NCBI GenBank assembly: GCA_907163375.1
Contig: CAJQUW010010395.1
Location: 53,670-117,669, forward strand
From: Prostheceraeus crozeri
Lineage: Eukaryota; Platyhelminthes; Polycladida; Euryleptidae
Direction: 5' to 3'
Length of the DNA stretch: 64,000 nt
Part shown: positions 13,317 through 27,000 of the stretch, one piece after another
How positions within the stretch are numbered: the stretch's first letter is position 1
Layout of the letters: the number at the start of each line of letters is the position of its first letter
Program-made: the position numbers and the translations under genes
The notes under the pieces: generated by a model
Told to the model about the DNA's origin: nothing
The model's database searches: none
What the model saw: only the letters and a program-made list of their open reading frames with translations

Positions 13317-15007
13317 ACAATAGCATCATCACCGCTTTTGCTAGCCATTCAGCGACACCTGCTTTTTAAGGCCTACATGACCACACTGCACGGGATACGA
13401 TCGAAATCTTTCTCCAGGTCTGTGAATCCATAGAAGAGGTGTTTGTAATAAGCCAGGAATCTTTCTTGTAGCTGTCTTTCTTCTCTAGAAAAAACATGTA
13501 AAATGCTCGCTGCAAAACATAATTCTTCGTCTAAAAATGGAGCAAGTCGAGAGCACTTAGTTTGTGGTTGGAACTGTCCAGCTTGCTACGGAGAACAGAT
13601 GGAATGTTTTCCTATCCATAGCACAAGTTGGTATTGAGTTTTTTTTTGTAAAACCATTCGACACTGCTTGATTCCATTTTCTATATGTGATGACTAAAAC
13701 TGTTGTTTTTTACATCAGACACAATGTTGCAATGGCATCACACATTTAAAAATTTTTGCAAGAAAATCGAGTAATGCGAGATCAACTCATTTTTAGCTTG
13801 AACTGTTGCGAAATAATTTCAATTCATGAATTTCTCACTACTGGAAAACATGAATTTTCCTAACATCTTGTGTGTATGTATCATTTGTCAAATTTTGAAC
13901 TGCGTAGCGATGTACAACTAAATCTGTTGCTCTGAAAGTATCAGTAAATCCTTCCAAATCCGTAATTTTGTCGGTCTCATAAGATACGTACCCGTGTTAA
14001 TGTTAATATTTACATAACCTTTTTTATTCATGTTTTAGTTAGGCTTTGTGATTGATGTCTTTGGCCTTCCCTCAATTTATTTGTGTCTGAAATTTTGCTA
14101 CAATTTTTTCCAAATGAGTTTATCCAATAAAGTAATCTGAATTTCTCTAAGTAGCTGCATGGATTTTCTTTTTGTGCGCAATATCAACACCTAATATTCA
14201 GTTTTATCCAGATATGTAAAATGGAGCGGACTAGAAGCGCTAGCAGCAAAGTTGATTTTTCTGATAACAGTTGTTGTAAGTTTCAGCTAATTGCCTAGAG
14301 AAATTAACTCGAGTGATTTTTAACAAGGCATTTCCATTTGTCTCAGGTAGCTGCCTGCAAGGTTGTCGGACTACAACAGGGGCAGTTAATATTCCGTTTT
14401 GATGAAGGAACTCTGACTAATAGCATCTCCCAAGTACCCTGCAAGATTGAACGTGCTATATTCTACAAAGCAGGCACTCCGTTGAGTCGTCATATAAAAG
14501 ATTAAGTACCCGATGCAAATTACATTGTGCAAGCACAATGTAAATGTACTTTGTTTGCGGATAACTCATTATTGCAAATCAGCAGTCGTCACTGTAACTC
14601 AGTTCACTCTTCAGTTCTGCTGCTACTGTGATGAACTAGCTCCTCTTCTCGGGCGAACAAGACTGCTTATAGCAGGGATGGGCCCCAATAAATCTGCATA
14701 ATGCATTCTTTATTTTATTCTTTTTGGGGCCCTTTTGAAGCATGAATTTCCGCTGTGGTCCCCGTTACCACATTCTCATTCCTATTATAAAAAAACACTT
14801 TCTCAACGAAGTGGATTGGAAATGTAATCGCTTCCTTCCTGATTATTGGCAATCATGAATTTGTGCGGTGATAACTTGACTGAATCCAGAGGGGTTAAAT
14901 GTATGAAGATCATAAAAGAAGTTTCAATAAATTTTGTGTAAGATGTTATGCGGACATAGATTTCTAGGAGATGTAATAAAAGTACTTCATTTCTTTTTTT
15001 TGTTTCA
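13317..15007. other. Stretch upstream of the TyrRS gene
   Basis: No coding exon seen. The promoter and any 5'-untranslated exon of the TyrRS gene probably lie here or further upstream, because the first coding exon is preceded by a splice acceptor. A loose inverted pair (GGGCCCC near 14681 and GGGGCCC near 14726) is the only repeat noticed. Confidence 0.35.
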
Positions 15008-15027
15008 GGTGATTAATTTCTCCGACA
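14997..15027 (+). other. Splice acceptor and 5'-untranslated leader of TyrRS
   Basis: A run of T followed by GTTTCAG ends at 15008, a strong acceptor. Nineteen bases later comes the ATG at 15028. This implies that a noncoding first exon lies upstream, its position unknown, and that translation starts shortly after the first splice. Confidence 0.55.
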
Positions 15028-15081
15028 ATGTCAGATCTTGACGTCGATGAGAAGATGCATCTGATTGAACGGAACTTGCAG
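15028..15081 (+). CDS. YARS1: TyrRS coding exon 1 (residues 1-18)
   Basis: Reads [18 protein letters not shown] and then donor GTATCT. It matches the start of animal cytosolic TyrRS, where EEKLHLITRNLQ is the usual form. The ATG is the only one in frame after the acceptor at 15008. Ends in phase 0. Confidence 0.85.
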
Positions 15082-18000
15082 GTATCTATTTTATATTTTA
15101 TCTCATGTTTGGTCAATGAATACTTAAGCGTAATTGCAATACACCACATTAAACATGACATTTTTGATTTATCTCTACCCAGGAAAATTCCCAAGTGCCC
15201 TAATAATCGCATTATCTGATTCAACCACTACTGGTATACATTACTCTGAACATCATCTCTGCTGACATACAATTTGACGTTGAGAGGATGAATTTATCAA
15301 ATCTCAACAGATGTAACCACCACGAGCCACGTTTCGGCCTGATGAGCTTCATCAGTCGTAGATAGGTTCGAACCAGCGACGTTGGAGCTGAAGGACGTGC
15401 AAGCATACTATCCAGCCATAAAGCCACTGGACTGTCTGTTGAGAGCGTGAATTAGCCAGGAATGCATTGCGTCAACGCCGGCACATGGAGGGCGGATTGC
15501 ATCTGCAGTCAATGTTGCATCCGATATTGAGGCGCTTCACACAAGCGCTGGTCATTGCATGTTAAGACTTGAAAGGATGAATTGATTCTGATTAATGAGA
15601 CTATGAAAATGTTCGAAAATAATTGCCATAATGCTATTGGTAGCATCACAACGACCGCTTTTTGGTTCCAAATATCATCCCTACTGTGTGCATTCTCTAA
15701 TGATGACAAAGGTTAATTCAATCATGCAGCCAATCATAGAAAGCTGAATTTAAAGTGAATTTACTTTAAATATTTCAAAAGTTAATTGGATCATTGATGC
15801 CCCGGAATGTTTTTATACAGAAAAATCGCAAGATGCATTAGTGGCAGATACATTTTGCCTGCCCTCAGTCGGTGCCATAAGCAGGAATAAGTGTACTTTT
15901 TGTTCACTAGATTTCATTCCTGTGTACTGCCACTAATTCATCTTGCGATTTTCTGTGCAAAAGTTAATTGAGTTTTTGAGGAGACGCTGTCTGTAGAGTT
16001 GCACGACTGAGAATGAGATGTGTGAGTGAGAACAGCGATTCGTTTCTCACTTGTGACTGTACGAACGTTTGGTAATTACTAGTTGATGTATCAACATATT
16101 TTCTGAAATAGCATGTTCTGAAGTCCTTCCACATGAATCCAAAAATTCTCTGATGTAATTGCTACAAAGTTCATAGCATCGAAATTTGCAACGGAAATAT
16201 CCATTTCAGATTGAATGATATTCAATCGTGCATATTCTCGTGTATTATTCAATCGATTGCATTTTGTTTGCAGTTAACAAGGGCTTGTGGCAATGGTAGT
16301 CAGTCTAATTTACAGCGCAAATGTAGTAACATAAAGGTAACGTCAATAAGTGAGTTCTATAACTTGCTAACTCTTAGAATGAAATCGTTTGTGCTAGCAC
16401 TGATGCTAAAATTGTCTGCTTCAACGAACAGGCACGTGGAAGAGAATTGAAGACACAGGACAATTCACATTACCATTTACAGCTTGCAAACTGAATACGG
16501 TATCATGTATTGCGCGTTTTCTTTCCTAAGTTGTTCGGTCGAATATAGTCTGTTCAAATGATAATTGTTAATCATTTATAATGTCTTGCGTAAAAAAGCG
16601 AAAATAGTTGCGCAAGTCGAAAATAGTCGAAATTAAATTCACGCAAGTTGGCTTTTACTATTTACAAATCATTTCGTTTTACCCCAGAACTTCAATGCTG
16701 ATGCATTTTCTCTCAACAGCTCCATTCATTTTCACAATGAATGTTTTCTGCGCTATTCACTCATTTTCACGTAATAATAGAATATAGCAATTTTATGAAC
16801 TTCGGATGTTTTTCAAGTCAGGACAAGAATTATAAGATATACAAGAAGACAAAATTGCTAGTGGCTTTGAAAATTAGATTGCTCATCTAATAGTGCACGT
16901 TTTCAGGTTTATTCACTTATTTCCTTTCAAGAATGAAGTACTAGCCGGGAAATTCAAAAATGTTCGTGTAAAATACGTGCAGAATCGGAATCTTTTTTTC
17001 TTATTTATTCGGATGGTGTAATTTTTGAAGTATATAAATGCTAAGATATGAAATTTTGCATGAAAAAATTCAATTTATGCTGCCTTTTCGAGGTCCATTT
17101 CGGTGACATTCATTTGCTATTGATCATTTATTGAAATATTTATATTTCTAGTGTAACATTGTTTTGATTTTAAAACTATACAGTTCTCTGTAGCCGATGC
17201 CTCTTTTGAAAGTGATGTTCACTTTATAAGCACTAAATTTCGGCTGTCAGAACACGAAATGTAAGACGTCGGAGGCCAGTCTGACTTCTCCTTTTGATTT
17301 ACTTTCCGCATGTCAATAACGTAGGTAGTGAGGATATCCCTTCTTAGCTATTGGAATGAAGTGTTAAGATGTCAAGACATAAGTTCTACAACATCGTGAT
17401 GAATTTTTTTGTTGCATCCTATCTATTGATAGGATTATCAATAGACCTTCAAATGCCTCCGCAATCTTCTTTGAATGCGAATTGTCTCGCCATCAAAAGT
17501 TAATCATTGTCGCTTCTGTCTAATATAGTCTTCTAGATGCAGAGTTTCCAACAAATCATAAAAAGATTCCTCTGCATTGTCCCATGTCAATGCCTGTTCA
17601 TGAAATCCAGTAATTATGGTAAGGACCTTAGTAGAATCATCTGTCTACTGTATTTTCTTGCTAAATCGGATGGAAACCGAACAGTCTTCCAGAATACCAT
17701 TTTTTCTATCAGGTGACATAAAGCGTCAATCAATAGACCTCTCTCCCTACTAATGACAGTGCACAGTGAAGCTGGAAGTTCTAAGAATTTGCTAATGCGG
17801 ATGGTGGATGGTCACTCGTGCAATAAGGGTACAGACATTTTCGCTGAAGACTTCTGCAAACGCCATGATAGCAAATAGGTGGCTAATTATACAGCCTTGA
17901 CTGACTGGAACTTGTCCACAAGATATCAGAGATCTCAAAGTCAAGATTTTTAGAGAATAGCATGCATGCAGAATATATCCCATGAATACATCACCTTATC

Positions 18001-21000
18001 ACAACATTTCTCAGGGTTGTCCGACCTCGTCTATTCTGATTTCTGTCATAATCGATGATAATAAGTGATGGCGGTCACAATTGTGACGAGATATCTATTC
18101 ATTGATCATAATTGCTATGACATGTGTGGTGGTTAGGGTTTGCTCCTACCAGTTGACAGTCGCATGTAAGCGGCTTGTACCTCAGTTGGTACAAAGATGT
18201 GAGGCTCGAATCCTGCCAGCCGCACATCTTTGGCATGGTAATTTGATTTGCCGTTTATCTCATTTCATTCTATTGTTAATAATTCATAATATTTGTTTAA
18301 GTTGCGTTTATTTCTTCAAAATAAAAGTCAAATCAATACAGGATGAAGTTGCACAAACACAAGTTGACAAGACTAATAGTTGTCATGCTGAAGTATTTAC
18401 TAAACCGATGTTTGTGGTATCGGTTCGACAAATTAGGTGAATTCATCGAATCGGACCCTTTTCTCAAAGATTTCTTTCATTTTCAGGAGGTGATAGGCAA
18501 GGACAAGATGCGAACGATCTTGAAAGCTCACGATCTGCGTTTGTATTGGGGCACTGCTACCACAGGCCGACCGCATGTCGCGTATTTCATCTGCATGTCA
18601 AAGCTGGCTGATTACCTGAAATCAGGTTGCGCAGTTGTTGTTTTATTCGCCGATCTTCATGCATATCTGGACAACATGAAAGCTCCATGGGAACTTTTAA
18701 GATGGAGAACGGATTACTATGAAGCCGTCATCAAAGCCATGTTGAAGGCAATCGGTGTTCCATTGGATAAACTGACATTTGTTCGCGGCACTGACTACCA
18801 GCTGAGCGAGTAAGTGAAGAGCAAGGAGAAGTTTAAAACTTGTGATGTTCAAATGTCATGAAAATGCTGATCAGACTAGGTCAGGATTGTATAGGATTCA
18901 AAGTCGCCGACAAGTTCGTTTCCCGAGAATCATTGTGAATTTCAAGAAATCAATTCTCGAGAAATGGTGCTTGGATCTCAGGACCTTAAAAAGGCTCCTA
19001 TTTTATGTATTGATTTATCACTAGAACCTGACAAAAAGTTGGAATTTTGAGGCAAAATATTTGCTGGCCAATGTCCTAAAACAGTTTCCAGAATTTAGTA
19101 ATATGCAACTTGGTTGAACATGTATTGATTTCTGTGGCACAGTGGTTAAGTGCTTGGCCTAGCAATCTTTTGTCCCAGAAGTCGAATCCCGAAGGTGTTA
19201 TTGGAAGTCGGCAGGAAGGGATCCGGACTTGAATCACCACAACGTTCCAGAAATATGTGACCATGTCATGACTGTTCAAGCCTCCGATATGGTAGAGTAG
19301 TGACGCTAAAGCTTCATTTGATATGCAACTGTTTATAAGAAACAGCAATACTCGTGATTGTACTCAAAGACCTGAGCCCAATAAGAAATCAGCTCCTTCA
19401 ACCCTTTCTCTACGGTCTATATACACCGATGAAACATCAAGTTAAAAGAATAGCTCTTGTCGGTTTTTTTGTTCTGCGTATAAAGTATTTTATGAGCGTC
19501 ATAATTCAAAGATTCTTGTCATGTAAACGGATGCTTCGCGAGTCTCTTTCACTGTATGATTATTCTCCTCTTATTAAAATTTAATCTTTTTATCTACGTT
19601 TTCTCTTCTCTCACAGCTTTTAAGGATGTTAGAGAAATTGCCTCTTGAGTCTGTGCTTTAGTTGTATTGTTTTCAAAAATGCAACCATTGTCTGAGATCT
19701 GCCCCTAAAACGATGTTAGTTGGATTGATGCTTAACTGATGAAACCTTTTTTCAGGAAATTGAGTCTAATCATGCAGCATGCTTTGGCGAACAGAGCCTC
19801 AAAGTTTCTGATCTTGCTATATTGGTTATTTCTAGTAGACTAACAGACGTTCGTGTGAGAAGTATGACGAATGTGAAACATCATGAGTGGTACGCGAATT
19901 GTAGGTGAATGTTTTTTTGATCGGATAGTGTGGACAAAGATCTAGTTACTTAAGTCTAGATACAAAGATCCATGATAGGTCTCTCATCACTTTTCCTTCT
20001 TTTCTTCACTTTTATACTTTTCTTATTCAACTGGGAGTCTTGATGCATAAGGCGTCAACTTCCGTCAATTTGATTAAACATTTACACAGGAAAGCAACAT
20101 TTCCATCTCATCAGATTTGCATGGAATGACATTATCTTAGCTGTACACTATTGTAGCCAGATGGAACATCGTTGGCTAAGCATGTGTTCTGTTTCCAAAG
20201 CTAGCCGGTTAAGTCATTTTAAATGAAAGTATCATCTGCGATTTCTAGAACCCTAATAACTGACCTGACGTCATCAGCGCCCCAACCTGTCACAGCAGTA
20301 GTCGATGACATTTCCCTTTATGTTTTCCTGACTTTGCCTATCTTTGACGACACTTCTGTCGTCATTTCGCCGATTGTGCTTTGTCTTTGCGGCTGAATTA
20401 ATTATGTATTCTCATAAGACATTTAGATTTCTATGATGACAATTGTTTCCATAGAGGGACACAAGGATGAAGACGTGAACAATGTGTTAAACGGTATTTC
20501 CCCTAAAAGCATCATCGCCGCTGCTTGCTGATTTCTATCTAAGGCTCTCTCATACGAAAACGTGCGAAAAACTGCTGAATTCCTTGTACCAGAGGTTGCA
20601 TTGACGGACTCTCTATTTGATGAAGTGATGGAACTAAACTTAATGCTTCTAGCTTTCCTATAAGATCTTTCTGAACCAAAATTATTCTTTTTGTATTCTT
20701 CGGTTACTGGGTGAAAGTGTCTGTAAAAAAGCGATCTCGAGATTGGGAGCAAACATATCTCAACATATCCTCATATATTGAAATACTGTTGCCGTCTATA
20801 TTTGGGAGGGGTTGTCTTCCTGCCTCTGCGATCCGCTCCCACTGAAAATGTCCTTCCTTTTACTTGCGCTGCGATGGCAACCCTAGACATCAATGCTTGG
20901 AGTCTGGTGACCAATACACTTCTTTTCTTGCTGGAATGATGAATCTCTGTTTCATACTCTTCAGTGACTATACAAATTGTTTTTCTGCTATTCTGCAGAC

Positions 21001-24000
21001 ATCAGTATTACGTGTTCAAGTTCTCTGAAGTTCTCACGTTATGTTTCACGTCATTCATCCACGACAGAAATATCGCCGCAATCATGCAGGTTTCATTCAC
21101 GTTACAACTGTACAACTGCTTCGGTTCATCATATTTGCACTCAATGAACTCATCAGTGCTATTAAAGAGAGCTCTAAGGGATCATTCAGACATTTTGACT
21201 TGAGACATAGAAGCGGAAGAGACACCACATGAGGATTAACGAGCATAAAGCCACTTTCACGTGATGACATCTGTGGAAAGATAGAAATTGCATCAATGAC
21301 GGAGATCAAAATACTTGATCATTCGTGAAATTCTTAAAAGAATAATCAAAAGAGCGTGTTGCATTGCCTAGTTATTCATTGCAGGTATGAATACGAATTT
21401 GGAAAGTTTCAGTTGATTATAAAAGAAAAACATGCAGTTATTTAATTCGATTCCATATTTTGAAGCAGCCAACCCGACCTGCCTTTGATTGAATAGTGAA
21501 GGGTTCGTACTTTTGTTGAAATGAATGTGGCACTAGAGTAAATGTATGTGTGTAATGCTGGTTTAACGTCACTACTCCCCCATACTGGGGGCTCCTACGG
21601 TGCTGACATAGTCAGATTTTCAAGTTTCGTGATCTTTTAGCACGGATGCCCTTACTGACTCCCATTGACACTCTCAGGGCTCGACCTCTGGACCAAAGGA
21701 TCGCTAGGCCAAGCACTTAACCACTGTGCCACGGAAACCACTGGCAAGCAGCTGACAGATAATAGCATCGTATGATAGGCAGGCAGAAGCATGATGAGCA
21801 GCACTGAAGACATGCTCTTATGTTCCTCTGACGATTTATAGCGAATTCACATGCGAAGAAATACAATCAACGTGAAATTCTACCGAGAAATGTTTGAACC
21901 ATTTTCCTGTGTGTGCTATCTTCCGAACCGTTGATGGGATGCGATAACTTTATCGATGAAGAATTTGTGTTCTATTTTCTGTGCAATTATCTGGATTCTT
22001 CTCACCTGAAAGGAACGTGCCGTCCGGACCATTTTAAGTTACATAAAAACATGATGCATTTAAGAAGCACGAAGATCATGGAAAAGTAAAAGAATGAATA
22101 TTAAACAAATTTCCTCATGGAAACCCCAATTCTCACCCATTTGTAAGTGATCTAAATCTGTTCCTGCTACTCAACCAATGAATGAAAACTCCTCCCATTA
22201 AATTCATGGCTCTGTCATAGCTCAATTGATGATTGTACATGTACCTGTGCTGAGCGGTCACCCGTGATCTAATTCTGTGACCATTGAAGCTATCATGTAT
22301 TGTTTCATAAAGATATCAACATCATGCATCAACACATTTCTTCTATGAAATCCAAGCCATGAAGCATACGCCATATTTTTGAATCTAAATTTTATAACCA
22401 TGAAATCAATCCACTATCGGTGCAATTATTATAACATCAAGAGAAAGATTTCCCCTGACGTAATTCATTTTCCTCTGCAGGGAATATTCCAAGGATGTTT
22501 ATCGCATGTTGGCCGCAGTCACTATCCATGATGCAAGAAAGGCTGGCGCTGAAGTTGTGAAACAAGTCTCCAATCCTCTCATATCTGGCCTGGTTTACCC
22601 TTGTCTGCAAGCCCTTGACGAGCAATATCTCAAGGTGGACGCGCAATTCGGAGGAACTGATCAGCGCAAGATTTTCACCTTCGCTGAGAAGTATATGCCA
22701 ATCCTGGGATACAAGAAACGAATTCATCTGATGAACCCTATGTTGCCAGGACTTACTGGGGCGAAAATGTCATCATCAGTTGAAGATTCCAAAATAGATT
22801 TGCTAGATTCCGCCGAAAAGGTGTCCCGAAAAGTGATGTCCGCAGTATGTGTTGAAGGTCAAGTGGATGATAATGGTGTCCTAGCTTTCATGAAGCATGT
22901 CGTCTTCCCACTCAGCCCTGAAGGTGAATACAATGATACACGCAGCTCTGATAAAGTGTTAAGCATGAGAGATAAAAATCTGATGGATAGGAAATACATG
23001 TTGATGTGGCGGAGATTTTGAAGCACCACCATACCATTGAAGAACATCGTAAGACCATTTGACCAGTTTGATATGAGAGAAACCCCAGTATTCTCTAAAG
23101 ATAGACCACAGCAAAGGAACTAATTATCTTCTAAAAAGGAAAAGGAAGCGGCTTTCAAGGCAGGAGAGATTGTTGGAATTAGAGATTGTTAGGAAAGATA
23201 TTAAGTTTTAAGCATTCGCCATGAAAGGACTAACTGCTATTATTTGTGAGCTTAGAAGCTAAGAGCATCTGTTAGATGCTTAGACTTGGAGAAATGGAAT
23301 AATTACAGTTGTTTATTAATTTTAAACAGAATTTTTGATAAATTACGTGTAATATATAAAGTACATGTAATGATAATCAGCCGCAATTGTTCCATTTAAG
23401 TCAGCTAAATGAAAAATTCGCATACTCTCACGCGTTTAATAAAGTTAGCATAACTACTGCATGATTTCGGAATTGGTATTGTAAATTCAATCCCATGCCT
23501 GCACTCGAAGAAGAATGGACGAAATGTATGGTGCAAAATGCTGGTATTTTCGGTTCTCTCAAATCGACTTTTGGCGGCTGTATTTGCAAGTTTAAATTAA
23601 ATAAAGAGAAATCATATGTTTCTTTTTCAGCAGTGACTATGGGAGGAAAGCAATACGCTGACTACGCATCAGTGGAAGCTGATTTCTTGAACGGAAGTCT
23701 TTCAGGTGAAGAATTGAAGAAAACAATCACCGCTTGTCTCAATCGCGTCCTAGATCCAGTTAGAGAAGAGTTTGAAAGTGATGAACGACAAACATTGGTG
23801 CAAAATGCATATCCGCAGTCAACAGAGGCGTCAACTGAAAGTGAGAACCTTCAAATTGCCACATTTTAGCGTTCGTTTGACTTCTTTCACCTACGTGAGC
23901 AATACAGCACTATGATTAAGTGGTGCTACTGCGTTTTGTGTGGTACTCTTATCAAGAAATTAGTAGCTATGGGTGTCACGTAATATTTAATGAAGTTAAG

Positions 24001-27000
24001 TGTTTTTTCCAGAATGTTAGGAAGCAAGAGACAGCAGATACGTCTGAATCATGTTTCTTACTAACTAGCGGCAATTGATGTATAAATTATGGTCCATTAA
24101 TTCATAAAATATGTTTGTATGCTGTTAGATAATTACGAATGTGATTTTGAACATGTTATTGTATCAATAGAGATGAACTTATTAAAACGTTCATTGTCAT
24201 GGAGCTAAACATACCACATTTCTCGCATAATAAACAGGTCAAAACAATATTTTTTGAGGTGAACCGGCCGATGGGACTGGCGGACACCAAATGTCTTAAT
24301 TAATTGAGTCAAATTATTGGAAGCAATAAGACATAATGCATCATGCAATTTGTATTGTACAGAACTGATCATAAAAACCGGACTACCTATATTTCGCTGA
24401 AATTGAATCGATTCTCATGCCTTCTAATTGTGCCACACATCATTCGAGAGCTTTCATTCTCAGCTTTAAAATGAGCTATGATGGGCTCGTATGCGTCTTT
24501 GTATTTGCTGAACAGTGCTAAAGATATTTGAAAACCACTCAATTTACAAATCGGTATTTTTCAAAAGGAAAACATGAGTATGATGATGAATCAGACACGT
24601 GGAGAACGAGCATTTTCTGAGCTCTTCTTTGATATACTGGTCATCAAAGTCGGTGAATTAGGAAAAAATTAGTGATATCGTGAAGTTATCACAAAGTTAT
24701 GACTCTTTGGCTGAATTCGGTTACATTCTCACTTTTTCATTAAAGATATTCATGTTTTGGTTTCTTCATAATCCTTGCGATGTAAGTAGTGGGAATATGT
24801 TAATTCTATGTTCAATTGTTCCTTTTCAAACGTCTTCAACATTTTTCCTTATTACCGCAGGAGTACACAAACACCATGTAAGGTAAACGGATGTTCAAAA
24901 CAAAACAATTAGTGAAGTCATGTCCTTGTTCTCTCACAGCGCCTGTAGATGGCTTACTTTGTGTGTTTGTGTGCTTTATCGTTAATGGGAAAAATGTCAA
25001 GACATTTGATGAAGAACTATTGAACTCATTTCAATAATTCTTACATATTCGCACTCCTTACATCGCAAAGATTCTGAAGACACCAAACATGAACATTTTT
25101 TATAAAAAAGTTTTATGAAAATATAACATTTTCAATCAAACGAGTCATGATTTTGTGATAACTTCAGGATATCACTAATTTTTTCATAGTTCACCGACTT
25201 TGATGACCACTATATCAAAGAAGATCTCAGAAAATGCTCATTCTCTCCATGCTTGATGATTCATTATCATGCTCATATGCTTTCCTATTGAAAAAAATTG
25301 TAAAAATTGAGTGATTTTCATATTTTGAATGCTGCTCAGCAACTACGATGACGGTGCAAAAGTCTATCATACTTCATTTTAAAGCTCTCGAATGATGTTT
25401 GGCACGTTGATGTGCGGTACGATTGGAAGGCATGAGAATCGATTCAATTTCAGAGAAATTTAGGTAGTCCGTTTTGCATGATCAGCTCAAGGACATCATT
25501 TGAATACTTTCCTTCGGACAATGAAACTCATTTTGCATCCTTTGATTTTTGTAGTGCTACATTTTTCAGTGATTACAAGAAATGGATAAATTTCTGGCGT
25601 TTTCTTGAGTACAGAATGAAGTGATTGAGCAAAATGCCATAAATCGCATAAAATGCCAATAGTCTCATGTGTTTTGTATTTGAAGTTCCGTCTTTGTGAA
25701 TTGCCGCTGAAGAGTTTCATGGACATGTGGCAGACTTACGTACATGCTGGTGTAGATACTGCATTTCCTAAGACGGTCTGAAAAGGAACTATAATGTGTT
25801 TGTGGATCTCAGAAATCGCGTCATTTTATAGCAGATCTTGTAGCTTCGAAAATCGGATTGTTGCCATCTTCTCGTGATTCGGATAATCCACAAATAGCTG
25901 AAATTTCGTCAGTATCAAATGAATGACATGCAATCGAAATTCTTTACAGAATCTGCGGCGGAGAAGGAAGCTATGTTAGAGGCATTGACTACTGAATTAG
26001 AAGGCCTTTCCACGCGGAATCTCTTGGAATTGAGAGAACAAATGTGCGGTGATGGAGACTCTGTCAAAGTGAAACACAGAGAACGCCCCAATGTGGTATG
26101 GTCGGTGCGCACTGCTGGACCACCGCATTTAGGCCTGCTAGTGCCTCTCCAGCGTCTGAGCAACCTGGCAAAGGCGGGATGTGATGTAAGTACGATAGCG
26201 ACATCCTTTTCTAGTACAACAATGTCCACTGTATTTCTACCTTAGATTTATAAGCGGAAAATTACAGCGGTCCATGCCTTTCAAGACAACTACCGCTGTG
26301 GGGGCATTCAAGAGATCAAATTTAGATTGAAGTATTTTCAGCATTTTTGGAGCATTAACGCATATCAAGTACGGTACTTATGGATTATATCCCCACGCTT
26401 TCAAATTTGTTTAATTCGTAGAATTGAATCAATCGCCACAAAACTTTAAGCACGTGATTGAGGATATTTTCTACCCACATGCCAAAATTTATGCAAATCC
26501 GAAAAGTACCTTATGAATTGGGGGCGATAACTTGAAGTGCAGCGATGTCTGCAGTTTTATCTGACTTCTTCTGACCTCATCGTCTGAGCACAAAGCACTT
26601 GAGGTCAACAAAGTCATGTCCCGACAACTCGTGAAGTGATGATGACCAGGCCACATCCCCTAAATTAGCATTTTTAATTTAAAATAGGTGCGGTAGGGCA
26701 GTGGTCGTGGTTTGTGGATGAGACGAAGAGGGAGAGAGAATAATGCACAGACGAAGTCAAATCAATGACATCACTACACTTCATGTTATTTTTGTCATGA
26801 ATTTTAGACATTATGTCAGATTTTAGACAAATTTGAAAACCTGGGGGAGGGGGAGATAACCCATAGGTACCTCAGGTACAGTATATGATCAGTTTTCACA
26901 CGAATAAAGATCAACTCACTCATTCCACGTGTAACGTCTGCTTTTCACCGTATTGCGATGGTTGGACGCGATCCACAGGGTGCAAAAAGTTCAATCATAT

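Noticed and set aside
15320-15361. Active hammerhead ribozyme
   Set aside because: The base before the cleavage C is G, not U, and stem III hardly forms. Recorded as a relic.
17792-17983. Reverse-transcriptase motif B ([13 protein letters not shown])
   Set aside because: One short weak match with no other RT motif on either side.
18170-18223. Functional tRNA gene
   Set aside because: Only about 54 nt; the anticodon arm is missing.
23495-26245. Reading the locus as two tandem TyrRS genes, the second starting at the ATG at 25919
   Set aside because: The exon 4 donor (GTGAGA) and exon 5 acceptor (TTCTTTACAG) agree in phase, exon 5 has no promoter-like sequence that I can see, and the second unit has no active site, so it would be useless alone. 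Kept only as the alternative to be tested.
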